Origin: Lentibacillus salicampi
GTDB taxonomy: Bacteria > Bacillota > Bacilli > Bacillales > Amphibacillaceae
Length of the DNA stretch: 64,000 nt
Direction of reading: 5' to 3'
Assembly: GCF_004565465.1 (NCBI RefSeq)
Contig: NZ_SRHY01000013.1
Coordinates: 1-64,000, forward strand
Shown: one piece after another, positions 25,914-35,385 of the stretch
Position numbering within the stretch: the stretch's first letter is position 1
Layout: the number at the start of each line of letters is the position of its first letter
Notes under the pieces: model-generated
What the model was told of the DNA's origin: nothing
Databases searched by the model: none
The model's input: only the letters and a program-made list of their open reading frames with translations
Made by a program: the position numbers and the translations under genes

Positions 25914-25966
25914 TTAGTTACATAAAGTAACTAAATATTATTGTATTAGTTACATATGTTTAGTAA
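25914..25966. promoter_or_regulatory. double operator upstream of wrbA
   Basis: Site 1 is a perfect dyad TTAGTTAC-ATAAA-GTAACTAA at 25914-25934. Site 2, TTAGTTAC-ATATG-TTTAGTAA at 25946-25966, is imperfect. Their centres are 32 bp apart, about three helical turns. A TTGACA at 25888 is a possible -35 element. The half-site resembles those of MarR/DUF24 (HxlR)-type redox regulators that control quinone reductases. Confidence 0.65.
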
Positions 25967-26094
25967 AAGGAGCGGGGCATGGGCGCATTAGAACTTACTG
26001 AATCATATCGGCTAAGCTGGGGAAGCTAGTGGGCGACAACATGGGGGTTTTTAAGAAACGATTTGGAAAAACATCAGCAAAGGAGTCAACCAAC

Positions 26095-26703
26095 ATGGCA
26101 AATGTTAAATTAGCAATTGTTTATTACAGTTCAACTGGGACCAATTATCGGATGGCGCAATGGGCTGAAGCTGCCGCACAGGAAGCGGGGGCCGAGGTAA
26201 AACTGCTCAAAGTACCGGAACTTGCACCGGAACAGGCTATCGCGGCGAATCCGGTATGGAAAGAACACTATGAAGCAACAAAAGATGTGCCTGTTGCAAC
26301 CTCGGATGACCTTGAGTGGGCCGATGCGATCATCTTCAGTGCACCGACCCGTTTCGGCACCCTGGCTGCCCAAATGAAACAGTTTATTGATACACAGGGC
26401 GGCATTTGGGGAGCCGGCAAAACGGTGAATAAAGTCGTCAGCGGCATGACGTCCGCTCAAAATTCGCATGGCGGTCAGGAAGCGACCCTGCTGTCATTAT
26501 ATGTCAACATGATGCACTGGGGTGCGATTATTGCAACACCCGGCTACTCGGATGCGTCAGTCTTTGCTGGCGGCGGCAACCCATATGGTGCCAGCGTTTC
26601 CGTCGATCAGGACAACAATATGGTGGAAGATGTGGAAGGTGCTATCAAACACCAGGCACGCCGAACAGTCGATGTGGCTTCCCGCATCGTGGAAGGCAGC
26701 TGA
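26095..26703 (+). CDS. wrbA: NAD(P)H:quinone oxidoreductase, WrbA family
   Basis: A 202-residue flavodoxin-like protein. The FMN phosphate loop is YYSSTGTNYRMAQ near residue 10. PTRFGTLAAQMKQFID near 84 and the AQNSHGGQEATLLSLYVNMMHWG stretch near 123 are diagnostic of WrbA. It reduces quinones by two electrons and protects against quinone stress; the protein acts as a tetramer with FMN (family knowledge). AAAGGAG at 26079-26085 selects the ATG at 26095; upstream in-frame ATGs at 26029 and 26041 lack a good RBS. The operators upstream suggest induction by electrophiles or oxidants. Confidence 0.93.
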   Translation: MANVKLAIVYYSSTGTNYRMAQWAEAAAQEAGAEVKLLKVPELAPEQAIAANPVWKEHYEATKDVPVATSDDLEWADAIIFSAPTRFGTLAAQMKQFIDTQGGIWGAGKTVNKVVSGMTSAQNSHGGQEATLLSLYVNMMHWGAIIATPGYSDASVFAGGGNPYGASVSVDQDNNMVEDVEGAIKHQARRTVDVASRIVEGS

Positions 26704-26713
26704 TTTTGCTCAC

Positions 26714-26755
26714 AAGAAAAGCCGCAGCCCCCTTTTTGGGACTGCGGTTTTTCTA
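26714..26755 (+). terminator. intrinsic terminator of wrbA
   Basis: CCGCAG-CCCC pairs with GGGA-CTGCGG around a short T-rich loop, followed by TTTTT. Confidence 0.8.
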
Positions 26756-26775
26756 TATGAAGGCAGCCTTTTAAT

Positions 26776-26840
26776 TGGATTGGCTGAAGTTGTCACGTAA
26801 TCGACTGAATTTTACAATTAATACCGCTGGCTCTGTCACG
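26776..26840. repeat. degenerate 21-nt repeat, core TTGGCTGAAGTTGTCAC
   Basis: Three weak units: TTGGCTGAAGTTGTCACGTAA, a unit beginning TCGACTGAATTTTACAA, and one with GGCTCTGTCACG. The first is almost identical to a unit in the array at 49450-49543. The repeat lies between convergent genes. Confidence 0.5.
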
Positions 26841-26884
26841 TTCTTTAAAAATTTTTATAATAATAGACTATGATCTTGATATTA

Positions 26885-26915
26885 AGAAACCCCCGGCAAT
26901 CACCTGCCAGGGCTT
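26885..26915 (-). terminator. intrinsic terminator of the luciferase-like oxidoreductase gene
   Basis: On the minus strand CCCTGGCA pairs with TGCCGGGG (one G-U) and GTTTCTT follows. It stands 20 nt after the stop codon. Confidence 0.65.
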
Positions 26916-26933
26916 TTCTAATATCAGCATCGT

Positions 26934-27935
26934 CTATTCCATCAATTCGCTCACAATTTCATAAGAGCGGATGCGGGCATTGATGTCATAGATTTGCGAG
27001 TTGATGATCATTTCGTCGGCTTTGGTTTCTTCAAGCAATGTTTCCAGCCCTTCCTTAATCATCGCTTTGGTGCCGATCAGAGTGTATGGTGAATTGTTCG
27101 ACTGTTCAATAACTGCCTTTTCCATTTCCGACCAGGCCTCATCAGGATTTTCAATCGGCGGCTGTAGCTTCATTGGCTGTCCACGACGGATGTTGAGTGT
27201 TTGTTCCTGCTGAGTAGTGGCCAGGTATTTCGCTTCCTCTTCTGTATCAGCGGCGATGATATTGACCCCGATCATCGCATACGGTTTTGACTGCATATCA
27301 GACGGTGCAAAATGTTCGCGATACAGGTTCAGTGCCGCAACGGTGTTGTCCGGTGCAAAATGGCTCGCAAAGGAGAATGGCATACCTTTTTGTGCCGACA
27401 TCCGGGCACTGAAGCCGCTGGAACCGAGCAGCCAGATCGGGATTCTGAGCCCTTCGCCGGGAACACTGTGTACCGCGGCGGTCCCTGCAAAGTAATTTTC
27501 CAATTCTTCCACCTGCATCGGGTAATCTTCAACACGCTGGTTCAATGTGCGCCGCAGTGCATAAGAAGTTGCCTGATCAGTACCGGGCGCGCGTCCCAGT
27601 CCTAAGTCAATACGGTCAGGATACAAGGTTTCCAGTGTCCCGAACTGCTCAGCGATCACAAGAGATGCATGGTTTGGCAGCATGACACCGCCCGAACCGA
27701 TGCGCATTTCGCTTGTGGCTCCGGCAATATGACCAATCAGGACTGATGTCGCGGAACTGGCGATTCCCGGCATGTTGTGGTGCTCGGCCAGCCAGTAGCG
27801 GTTGAAGCCGAACTTTTCCGTGCTCTGTGCTAAATTCACACTGTTTTTGAACGATTGTTCCGGTGTGCTGCCTTCCAGGACAGGTGCAAGGTCCAGAACA
27901 GACAACGGAATATGGTTAAAAGTTTTGGCACTCAT
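26934..27935 (-). CDS. LLM class flavin-dependent oxidoreductase
   Basis: A 333-residue bacterial luciferase-like monooxygenase of the MsnO8-type subgroup. It begins [21 protein letters not shown], followed by [20 protein letters not shown] near residue 49, [20 protein letters not shown] near 82 and [12 protein letters not shown] near 111; these are the FMN-pocket segments of the group. The substrate is unknown. AAGGAGT selects the ATG at 27935 over a GTG nine bases upstream. It is convergent with wrbA. Confidence 0.9.
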   Translation of the reverse strand: MSAKTFNHIPLSVLDLAPVLEGSTPEQSFKNSVNLAQSTEKFGFNRYWLAEHHNMPGIASSATSVLIGHIAGATSEMRIGSGGVMLPNHASLVIAEQFGTLETLYPDRIDLGLGRAPGTDQATSYALRRTLNQRVEDYPMQVEELENYFAGTAAVHSVPGEGLRIPIWLLGSSGFSARMSAQKGMPFSFASHFAPDNTVAALNLYREHFAPSDMQSKPYAMIGVNIIAADTEEEAKYLATTQQEQTLNIRRGQPMKLQPPIENPDEAWSEMEKAVIEQSNNSPYTLIGTKAMIKEGLETLLEETKADEMIINSQIYDINARIRSYEIVSELME

Positions 27936-28100
27936 ATGTCTCACTCCTTAGGGGAAATGATACGACCTGATAGACAGAAGTTCCAATATTTTGCCCAGTA
28001 ATGTACAAATGATGCTTGATAAAAGGTCTTTAGGCTATGTCATAAACCATAAGGCTGCATCATACATATCGTAATCGTTTGTGAAATTTGAAAGAGGTGA

Positions 28101-28517
28101 CCCATCATCAGTGTTTGTGCAGAACCTCAGACATATGTGCACACAACGTTTCAGGCATTGACGGATGCTGTACTTCCGACAGGACGGCAGGCCCGCGGAA
28201 CAACCTTTATTGAAACGGATATGGGGATTCATGACTATATCATCTATGAATTGGACCACAACATCGCCATTCAGCAGCAGTTGCATCACCATTGACTGCT
28301 GCCGTCCCCTTTTCAAAACAATGTCGGAATCCACCTGCAAAGTACGATGCGGATGGGGTATGTCGTCGATACATCGTGGGAAGTCTATCAGGTGGAACGG
28401 CTTTATGTCGCCGATAACAGTGCTGATTACAATGCACTTGGCGGTCCCAATCCGGCACTGACAACACAGGCGTTGGCGACCAGAGCAGCGGAGCAGCTGG
28501 CTTTGAAATATTTTTAA
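28101..28517 (+). pseudogene. composite relic of a GMC oxidoreductase locus
   Basis: One frame, interrupted by a single TGA at 28293, holds two recognisable pieces. The first, FQALTDAVLP...RGTTFIETDM...DYIIYELDH, resembles the small gluconate-dehydrogenase subunit 3-like protein that often precedes GMC oxidoreductases. The second, MRMGYVVDTSWEVYQVERLY, then VADNS and GGPNPALTTQALATRAAEQL, is the C-terminal FAD/substrate domain of a GMC oxidoreductase. The catalytic core is missing, so an internal deletion has fused the remains of two neighbouring genes. Confidence 0.7.
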
Positions 28518-28643
28518 ATATAAAATGGTCCGTTCATCAGCGGGGCGGTTTCTCCCACTGAAAAATATAGAATGAACCCTGCATTTTCAGGTGATTTCCA
28601 GTATAATAGGACTAGGTAAATCTATGCAGGGAGGAGAGGCGAT

Positions 28644-30065
28644 TTGAACCGTTCAGCACATCAGCAATTGATCAAGGACGCAGGAAAGCAAAGACAGCGG
28701 CAATTGGAACAAAACAGGGAACGTTTTCAACAGAAAAGCACACGGCAGACACCACGGATTGACCATCATACCCCGATTCACACAACAGACGATCTGCAAC
28801 GGGAGAAACGCTTGCGAAAACGTGCACAGAAAGAACTACATAAAGCACGGAAAAAGTTGGATGAGCAACAGCAAACGATCCAGGAAACGAATCGTGCATT
28901 AAAAAAACGCAACCGACAAGTCGCTGAACTTAAAACCCAGCGGTGGGAACACCTGCAATCCCGGAAAGAGGCTGAAAACCTCAAAGACAGAATAGCGGAA
29001 CTGGGAAGCCACGTCCAGAGAGAACGGACGGAGCGGCAGAAGGCTGAGGAAACCATCCGGCAAATGGAAGCGGAACTCGAAAAAAAGCTGAAACGCAACA
29101 GGAGGATGTCTGCACACACGAACAGGGTCAAGCACTTAAAACAGGAAAATGCAGCCCTCCGGCGGAAAGTGGAAAATTATGATTTGCTGACACGGCAGAA
29201 ATACGGAAATCTCGAACGGGAAGTCCGAACGCTCCGAAATGAGGTGAGCATTCATCGCCGTCGTGAAAGGGAAGTTGACCAAAACCCGATGCACTTGATT
29301 GCCTACATGAAACAACATGTCACATCCGACTATCTGCCCGACCTGCTGGAAATGACAGAAGCCTTCATTAAGAGCGAGAATTTACCCTTTTTCTATCGCG
29401 GTTCCCATAACCTGTTTTATTTGTTTATGCGCCGGGTCAATTTACTCTCATATCAATCAAGAGACCGAGATACCTCCTACCTGCTGAAAAACACACAAAA
29501 TACTAATGCAACAACGCGTCTCGGGTTTTTAGTTTATGATCAGGAAGGCTGGCAATTTACGGATGTTTCTGAAACCAGCCGTCATCAGGTTTACCCGGTG
29601 ACAAACAACGTCAGCGGCAGCCATCTTACGGAAGACCGGCCGGCAAAAGCAATCCTCAATCACAATGGTGCCAAAGTACTCCAGCAATTTTCCATGAATA
29701 CGCCGGAAACCAGTCAGCCTAAAGGAAAGCCATCGACAACGAATCATCCAAAAAAACAGTATCAACATTTTGGACAGTTCAGCGTTCTGGTCATCGGATC
29801 CCGCTTTTTGAACCATTATAAATACCGATTGGAAAAGCACGGCTGCGTCACGGACATTCATAATCCATATGAAGAGAGTTTTGAAGTGCTGCGGGGAAGA
29901 GTCGGCCGTGCCGAGATTATTCTTGTATGTGAACGGCATATACCCCATAATGTGTGGGACTATGTGGATAAAACACAGCCATTTGTCAGTGTCCTGAAGC
30001 GTGACAGCAAAGATTTGATTGCCGCCCATGCTTACTTGACGTTAAAGCGCTGTGAGCTTCTTTAG
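28644..30065 (+). CDS. coiled-coil protein with C-terminal DUF2325-like domain
   Basis: A 473-residue protein. Residues 1-220 are extremely rich in Arg, Lys, Glu and Gln and read as a long basic coiled coil with heptads (for example LHKARKKLDEQQQTIQETNR). A middle domain (about 225-330) is unrecognised and contains LPFFYRGSHNLFYLFMRRVN. The last 95 residues (FGQFSVLVIGSRFLNHYKYR, then LEKHGCVTDIHNPYEESFE and AEIILVCERHIPHNVWDYV) match the DUF2325 pattern, a Rossmann-like fold. The start is TTG behind GGGAGGAGAGG. Nucleic-acid binding is plausible from the basic coil but unproven. No operon partner was found. Confidence 0.7.
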   Translation: MNRSAHQQLIKDAGKQRQRQLEQNRERFQQKSTRQTPRIDHHTPIHTTDDLQREKRLRKRAQKELHKARKKLDEQQQTIQETNRALKKRNRQVAELKTQRWEHLQSRKEAENLKDRIAELGSHVQRERTERQKAEETIRQMEAELEKKLKRNRRMSAHTNRVKHLKQENAALRRKVENYDLLTRQKYGNLEREVRTLRNEVSIHRRREREVDQNPMHLIAYMKQHVTSDYLPDLLEMTEAFIKSENLPFFYRGSHNLFYLFMRRVNLLSYQSRDRDTSYLLKNTQNTNATTRLGFLVYDQEGWQFTDVSETSRHQVYPVTNNVSGSHLTEDRPAKAILNHNGAKVLQQFSMNTPETSQPKGKPSTTNHPKKQYQHFGQFSVLVIGSRFLNHYKYRLEKHGCVTDIHNPYEESFEVLRGRVGRAEIILVCERHIPHNVWDYVDKTQPFVSVLKRDSKDLIAAHAYLTLKRCELL

Positions 30066-30150
30066 CGGCAGGATTCCATTTGCCACATTGCCTCACATGC
30101 CGTATTATAGTACAATAGGTCATTGGAACGTTTCGAAATGAGGGATACAC

Positions 30151-31218
30151 ATGAACAATAAATCCATTTACGGCTTAACATATGAGCAACTGGAGAATTG
30201 GCTGACGAATCATGGCCAGCGCCGTTTTCGTACAGATCAGGTATGGAACTGGCTTTATAAAAAACGCATCAATGAATTTGCCGATATGAAAAATGTCAAC
30301 AAAGAAACCATCGCGCTGCTTGAGGAAAACTTTGCCTTGCACACAACCAAAGAAGAGCTCAGACAGGAATCAGAGGATGGCACGATTAAGTACTTGTTCA
30401 GGCTGTCGGATGGCAACCTGGTTGAAACGGTGTTAATGCGCTTCAACTATGGTCTCTCGGTTTGTGTCACGACTCAGGTTGGCTGCAATATCGGCTGTTC
30501 ATTCTGCGCGAGCGGACTGCTCCGGAAAAACCGCGACCTAAATAGCGGCGAAATCGTCGAACAGATCATGAATGTGCAGAAAGATATGGACATAAAAGGA
30601 AACGACGAGCGTGTCAGTCACATCGTGGTCATGGGGATCGGCGAGCCGTTCGATAATTTTAATAACCTGATGGACTTCATCAATGTTGTGAACGATGATG
30701 CTGGCCTGAACATTGGTGCGCGCCATATCACCGTATCAACGAGCGGACTTGCCCATAAAATTTACAAGTGGGCGGATACCGGCACACAGGTCAATCTGGC
30801 CATCTCACTGCACGCACCGAACAACGAACTGCGGACATCGATCATGAAAATTAACCGGGCTTTTCCGATCGAAAAACTGATGAAGGCAGTTGATTATTAC
30901 CTGGAACATGTCAATCGCCGGATCACCTACGAATACATCATGCTGAAGGACGTCAACGACCATAAGGAAGACGCAGAAGAGCTAGTGGAGCTGCTTGCAG
31001 ATAAACGGCATCTTTCCTATGTGAACCTGATCCCGTATAATACGGTCAGTGAGCATGATCAGTACCAGCGAAGCGACTCATCAACGATTCAGGCGTTTTA
31101 TGAAACGTTACAAGCGAAAGGTCTGAACTGTGGTGTCCGCTGGGAAAACGGGGCTGACATTGACGCTGCTTGCGGACAGCTTAGAAGCCGGCAAATTAAA
31201 AAAGAAAACATCGGCTAA
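30151..31218 (+). CDS. rlmN: RlmN family 23S rRNA (adenine-C2)-methyltransferase
   Basis: A 355-residue radical-SAM enzyme. The cluster motif is [12 protein letters not shown] near residue 111. [16 protein letters not shown] near 167 and the [11 protein letters not shown] stretch near 190 bind SAM, and the second catalytic Cys is in [12 protein letters not shown] near 340. It methylates C2 of A2503 in 23S rRNA and A37 of some tRNAs by a ping-pong mechanism. The sequence after the cluster ([20 protein letters not shown]) is more like the Lactobacillales-type RlmN than B. subtilis YloN. It stands alone, outside the usual sun-prpC neighbourhood, so it may be a second copy. Confidence 0.9.
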   Translation: MNNKSIYGLTYEQLENWLTNHGQRRFRTDQVWNWLYKKRINEFADMKNVNKETIALLEENFALHTTKEELRQESEDGTIKYLFRLSDGNLVETVLMRFNYGLSVCVTTQVGCNIGCSFCASGLLRKNRDLNSGEIVEQIMNVQKDMDIKGNDERVSHIVVMGIGEPFDNFNNLMDFINVVNDDAGLNIGARHITVSTSGLAHKIYKWADTGTQVNLAISLHAPNNELRTSIMKINRAFPIEKLMKAVDYYLEHVNRRITYEYIMLKDVNDHKEDAEELVELLADKRHLSYVNLIPYNTVSEHDQYQRSDSSTIQAFYETLQAKGLNCGVRWENGADIDAACGQLRSRQIKKENIG

Positions 31219-31278
31219 TCAAGCGATGTGCTGTGTCTTTGGAATAAGGCCGCGACGTTTATAAAACATGTGAAACTT

Positions 31279-31310
31279 CACCCTTTGGATTGACTTGTCC
31301 AGAGGGTTTC
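31279..31310 (+). terminator. intrinsic terminator of rlmN
   Basis: ACCCTTTGGA pairs with TCCAGAGGGT (one mismatch) and is followed by TTCTTTCGTTTT. Confidence 0.65.
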
Positions 31311-31376
31311 TTTCGTTTTGGTGAGGAAAAAATCAGGATTTTGTATTATTAATTCATATTTTCGTGTACTTTTTCA

Positions 31377-31405
31377 TTGTCTATATAAGTATATCATAAT
31401 ATAAT
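31377..31405 (+). promoter_or_regulatory. promoter/operator of the ars operon
   Basis: TTGTCT at 31377 and TATAAT at 31400 are 17 nt apart. The spacer and flanks are nearly pure AT with repeated ATATC/GATAT-like steps (AAGTATATCATAATATAATTA), consistent with an ArsR operator overlapping the promoter. The GTG of arsR is 34 nt downstream of the -10 box. Confidence 0.65.
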
Positions 31406-31438
31406 TATATCACTATAAACTGGGAAGGGGGAATTTTT

Positions 31439-31783
31439 GTGCTGCAAACTGCCATCGAAGTGGAAGAGGCTGCGGTCATTTTAAAATTAATGGGCGATAA
31501 AACAAGGTTGACGATGATGAAGTTAATTGATCATCAGGCGTGTTGTGTTTGCGAATTTGTTGATATTTTTAAAGCAAGCCAACCATCCATTAGTCAACAT
31601 ATTAGAAAATTAAGAGATGTTGGATTGGTTAAGGAAGAACGAAAAGGACAATGGATTTTTTACTCTATCAATAAAAATCATGGATATTATCCATTTGTTC
31701 AGCAAATTCTTGACCAGGTACCCAGTCAGGATCACAAACTGAAAGAGTTGGACGAAAAAGGCACACGCATTATTTGTTGTTAA
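31439..31783 (+). CDS. arsR: ArsR family metalloregulatory repressor
   Basis: A 114-residue winged-helix repressor. The sensor helix carries [11 protein letters not shown] near residue 38, a CxC-type arsenic/antimony site, followed by the recognition helix [19 protein letters not shown] further CC pair ends the protein. It dissociates from DNA on binding As(III). The start is GTG at 31439 behind GGAAGGGGG. It is the first gene of arsRBC. Confidence 0.92.
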   Translation: MLQTAIEVEEAAVILKLMGDKTRLTMMKLIDHQACCVCEFVDIFKASQPSISQHIRKLRDVGLVKEERKGQWIFYSINKNHGYYPFVQQILDQVPSQDHKLKELDEKGTRIICC

Positions 31784-31799
31784 TTGGAGGGGAATATTT

Positions 31800-33098
31800 T
31801 TGTCATCAACGTTGATACTAGCTGTTTTAATCTTTTTCGTAACCCTTGTTTTTGTTATTTGGCAGCCCAGAGGATTGAATATTGGATGGTCTGCCATTGG
31901 TGGAGCCATCGTTGCGTTATTAGCAGGGGTTGTCGGTTTTAGCGATGTCATTGACGTAACGGAAATTGTATGGAACGCTACCCTGGCTTTTGTTGCTATA
32001 ATACTTATTTCATTGATATTGGATGAAATTGGCTTATTTGAGTGGGCAGCGCTACATATGGCACGGATTGCAAAAGGTAATGGAATAAAGATGTTTGTCT
32101 ATATTAGTATTTTAGGTGCAGTGGTAGCTGCCTTTTTTGCCAACGATGGCGCAGCGTTAATCCTAACACCGATTGTCCTGGCAATGGTTCGGAATTTAAA
32201 CTTTACGGAAAAAATGATTTTTCCGTTTATCATGGCCAGCGGTTTCATTGCGGATACGACATCATTGCCTTTTGTCGTCAGTAACCTTGTTAATATTGTG
32301 TCAGCTGATTTCTTTGATATTGGATTTGTGGAATATGCATCCCGAATGATTATTCCAAACGTATTTGCATTAACAGCAACCATTACGGTTTTATGGATCT
32401 ATTTCAGAAAAAGTATCCCGGGATCATATGATGTTTCGCAATTAAGTGAACCTAAAGAAGCTATTAAAGATCATCAAATGTTTCGTTTATCATGGTATGT
32501 TCTTGGCTTATTATTGGTTGGTTACTTTGTAAGTGAGTTCATTATGCTTCCTGTTTCTATTGTTGCAGGGGTTATAGCGGTATTCTTCCTGCTGATGGCC
32601 AGAAACAGCAAATCGGTGGATACAAAAGCAGTGGTAAAAGGGGCGCCCTGGGATATCGTGTTTTTCTCGCTGGGTATGTATGTGGTCGTTTATGGATTGG
32701 GAAACGCCGGACTGACGAGCGCTTTGGGCACGGTCATCGAGGCAGCTGCGGAACAGGGCTTATTCGTGGCGGCGGTATCAATGGGCTTCATTGCGGCTTT
32801 CCTGTCTTCGGTCATGAACAATATGTCAACCGTGATGATTGATGCGCTGGCGATTGCTGAAACAGATACTTCCGGCTCCATTAGAGAGGCACTGATTTAC
32901 GCGAACGTCGTTGGTTCTGACCTGGGACCAAAGATCACACCCATTGGTTCACTTGCGACGTTAGTATGGCTCCATGTCTTGTCGCAAAAAGGTGTCAGGA
33001 TTTCATGGGGAACTTATTTTAAAACGGGGATCATGTTAACAATCCCGATCCTGTTTATAACCTTACTGGGTCTGTTTTCAATGCTACTGGTTTTATAA
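31800..33098 (+). CDS. arsB: arsenite efflux permease ArsB
   Basis: A 432-residue ArsB/NhaD-superfamily permease with 11-12 helices. Characteristic segments are [19 protein letters not shown] near residue 19, the [14 protein letters not shown] discontinuity near 113 and the inverted-repeat counterpart [19 protein letters not shown] near 338. It exports arsenite or antimonite using the proton gradient. The start is TTG at 31800 behind GGAGGGG. It lies 16 nt after arsR and 21 nt before arsC. Confidence 0.95.
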   Translation: MSSTLILAVLIFFVTLVFVIWQPRGLNIGWSAIGGAIVALLAGVVGFSDVIDVTEIVWNATLAFVAIILISLILDEIGLFEWAALHMARIAKGNGIKMFVYISILGAVVAAFFANDGAALILTPIVLAMVRNLNFTEKMIFPFIMASGFIADTTSLPFVVSNLVNIVSADFFDIGFVEYASRMIIPNVFALTATITVLWIYFRKSIPGSYDVSQLSEPKEAIKDHQMFRLSWYVLGLLLVGYFVSEFIMLPVSIVAGVIAVFFLLMARNSKSVDTKAVVKGAPWDIVFFSLGMYVVVYGLGNAGLTSALGTVIEAAAEQGLFVAAVSMGFIAAFLSSVMNNMSTVMIDALAIAETDTSGSIREALIYANVVGSDLGPKITPIGSLATLVWLHVLSQKGVRISWGTYFKTGIMLTIPILFITLLGLFSMLLVL

Positions 33099-33119
33099 AG
33101 TCAACAAAGGAGAATCAGG

Positions 33120-33539
33120 ATGTCTCAAAAAAAGATTTATTTTCTGTGCACAGGGAACTCATGCCGTAGTCAAATGGCAGAAGGCTGGGCTAAAAAGTAC
33201 CTTGGAGACGAATGGGAAATTAGAAGTGCCGGTATTGAAGCACATGGGTTAAACCCAAATGCGGTAAGAGCCATGAAGGAAGTCGGCATTGATATATCTG
33301 GTCAGCAATCGGAAAAAATTGATGCAGCATTTTTTAATCATGCAACGATGGCCGTAACCTTATGTGCGGATGCGGAAGACAGATGTCCCATGACACCTCC
33401 CCATGTCAGAAGAGAACATTGGGGTTTTGATGATCCGGCAAAAGCGGAAGGTACGGGAGAAGAAGTATGGCAAGTATTTCAGCGCGTTCGTGATGAAATC
33501 GGAGAACGCATTAAACGCTTTGCAGAGACGGGGAAGTAA
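33120..33539 (+). CDS. arsC: thioredoxin-coupled arsenate reductase
   Basis: A 139-residue low-molecular-weight phosphatase-fold reductase. The active loop [16 protein letters not shown] is at residues 8-23, with the nucleophilic Cys10 and Arg16. The redox pair lies in [15 protein letters not shown] (Cys82, Cys89), as in the B. subtilis/S. aureus enzyme. It reduces arsenate to arsenite for ArsB. AAAGGAG precedes the ATG. It is the last gene of the operon. Confidence 0.95.
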   Translation: MSQKKIYFLCTGNSCRSQMAEGWAKKYLGDEWEIRSAGIEAHGLNPNAVRAMKEVGIDISGQQSEKIDAAFFNHATMAVTLCADAEDRCPMTPPHVRREHWGFDDPAKAEGTGEEVWQVFQRVRDEIGERIKRFAETGK

Positions 33540-33608
33540 GCAGGACGATGAGATGATTCGATGTGTTTTATCTGAAGAATCGTTCAACATGAACCAAGTC
33601 TCATTAAT

Positions 33609-33744
33609 GGAGGCTGGGACAAAACGAAAGTTTATCATAATAGACGAACCATAAATTGATTCAGCGAAGTATATGTCCGTAGCGAGTTAACAAAATTATG
33701 TTGTTTGGATTTTTGATTGGTATAAACACTGTTGTCCCAGTCTC
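33609..33744. repeat. small inverted-repeat element (GAGGCTGGGACAA ends)
   Basis: GAGGCTGGGACAA at 33610 and TTGTCCCAGTCTC at 33732 form near-perfect terminal inverted repeats of a 136-bp segment. The inner parts AAAGTTTAT/ATAAACACT continue the symmetry weakly. The interior has no gene. Elements with such GGCTGGGACA ends are common in Bacillales intergenic DNA (recollection, not searched). Confidence 0.65.
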
Positions 33745-33846
33745 TTTACTATGCATCACCCTTTCAAGCATTCTATAGGAGGCTCCAGAAAACAAGTTCT
33801 GCCCATTACGGGATTCATAGTAATCAATTGACGGGTATTTTTTAAT

Positions 33847-33876
33847 TTACGACAATCATCAAAAAATTTGTCGTAA
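33847..33876. promoter_or_regulatory. perfect dyad upstream of brnQ
   Basis: TTACGACAA and TTGTCGTAA are perfect 9-bp arms around 12 nt, about 95 nt before the brnQ start. A repressor site or mRNA hairpin is possible. Confidence 0.5.
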
Positions 33877-33970
33877 TATATTGCATTTCGCGACAGGAGA
33901 TAGTATGATAGACCTCATTGATATATTGCATATGGCCTAAAAATTAGATACATCATAGGAGGAAGGTCTC

Positions 33971-35332
33971 ATGAAGGGGAAACTGTCTTTTTCGTCTTAT
34001 GCAGCAATTGGTGTTATGCTGTTCGCATTATTTTTTGGAGCTGGAAATCTGATTTTTCCGGCACAACTTGGCCAAAACTCCGGTACAAACCTCTTGCCGG
34101 CGGTTACAGGATTTTTAATTACGGGTGTAGGGTTGCCGCTGTGTGGGATCATTGCGATGAGTTTTTCAGGTAGCCGTAATTTACAGGAACTTTCAAGCCG
34201 AGTACATCCGGTTTATGCTGTTTTTTTTACATCTCTGCTTTATTTGACGATCGGTCCGTTTTTTGCATCACCTCGTACAGGAACGGTTGCGTTTGAGGTT
34301 GGGATCTCGCCATTTATCAATGAGTCTTCACAGCAAATCGGGTTATTTATTTTCACTTTGCTGTTTTTTGCTGCGGTACTGTGGTTTTCATTAAAGCCTG
34401 CCAAGCTCGTTGATAATGTCGGAAAGATTTTGGCTCCAGGGTTGGTTATTCTGCTTGTGGTGCTTCTTGTTACAGCGATTATTAGTCCAATAGGAGCGAT
34501 CGAGGGACCGCAGGAAGGCTATTCAAGCGGCGCATTTATGACTGGTTTCCTTGAAGGATACAATACAATGGATGCACTTGCGTCACTGGTATTTGCTATT
34601 ATCGTTATTAATGCTATTCGGGCGATGGGTGTCACATCCAATACCGATGTTCTTAAAACGACCCTGAAGGCTGGCAGTATTGCTGTTTTGCTGCTCGCTG
34701 TGATCTATTCTGGAATCGCATATTTGGGCGCAACGAGTACAGAAGTTTTTGGAATTTTCGAGAATGGTGGTCCTGTTCTAAGTAGCGCTGCGTCCCATTA
34801 TTTTGGCACGTTTGGATCTGTTTTGCTAGCTATCATGATCATACTGGCATGTATGACGACGGCGATTGGACTGACAACAGCCAATGCGGAATATTTTCAC
34901 ACACTTTTTCCGAAGATCAGCTATAAAACACTGGTTGTTTTCTTTGCTACCTTGACCTTTATTATTGCAAACTTCGGATTGACGAATATTATTACCTATT
35001 CTGTCCCGGTTTTGATGTTTCTATATCCGCTGGCGATTGTGTTGATGATCTTAACATTCTTGTCTCCACTGTTTCATCATGCACGCCTGGTTTATGTTTC
35101 AACGATCGCTGTTACGTTTTTGATTAGTATCTTTGATGGTCTCAAATCGCTTTGTGAATCATTGGGGATTGAATATTTCAGTTGGATGCAGCCGGTTATT
35201 GATTTCTACGAGGAAACGCTGCCCCTATATAGTGGGGGACTCGGATGGCTAATCCCGGCTGTTATCGTTATTGCGGTGACCGGTATTATCAGTCGTTTTC
35301 AAAATAATAACGCCGCGGTCCATGCTTCATGA
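33971..35332 (+). CDS. brnQ: branched-chain amino acid transport system II carrier protein
   Basis: A 453-residue LIVCS-family carrier with 12 helices. The N-terminus AAIGVMLFALFFGAGNLIFPAQLG is the family signature, and GFLITGVGLPLCGIIAMSFSG plus LTIGPFFASPRTGTVAFEVGISPF follow. It imports Leu, Ile and Val with Na+ or H+. AGGAGGAAGG precedes the ATG. A strong bidirectional terminator separates it from the convergent GntR gene. Confidence 0.95.
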   Translation: MKGKLSFSSYAAIGVMLFALFFGAGNLIFPAQLGQNSGTNLLPAVTGFLITGVGLPLCGIIAMSFSGSRNLQELSSRVHPVYAVFFTSLLYLTIGPFFASPRTGTVAFEVGISPFINESSQQIGLFIFTLLFFAAVLWFSLKPAKLVDNVGKILAPGLVILLVVLLVTAIISPIGAIEGPQEGYSSGAFMTGFLEGYNTMDALASLVFAIIVINAIRAMGVTSNTDVLKTTLKAGSIAVLLLAVIYSGIAYLGATSTEVFGIFENGGPVLSSAASHYFGTFGSVLLAIMIILACMTTAIGLTTANAEYFHTLFPKISYKTLVVFFATLTFIIANFGLTNIITYSVPVLMFLYPLAIVLMILTFLSPLFHHARLVYVSTIAVTFLISIFDGLKSLCESLGIEYFSWMQPVIDFYEETLPLYSGGLGWLIPAVIVIAVTGIISRFQNNNAAVHAS

Positions 35333-35336
35333 GCGC

Positions 35337-35378
35337 ATAAAAAGCCGGCTGCCCCTTTCAGGGTAGCCGGCTTTTTAT
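35337..35378. terminator. bidirectional terminator between brnQ and the GntR gene
   Basis: AAAAAGCCGGCTGCCC and GGGTAGCCGGCTTTTT form a long stem with an A-tract on one side and a T-tract on the other. Confidence 0.92.
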
Positions 35379-35385
35379 GTGTTTT

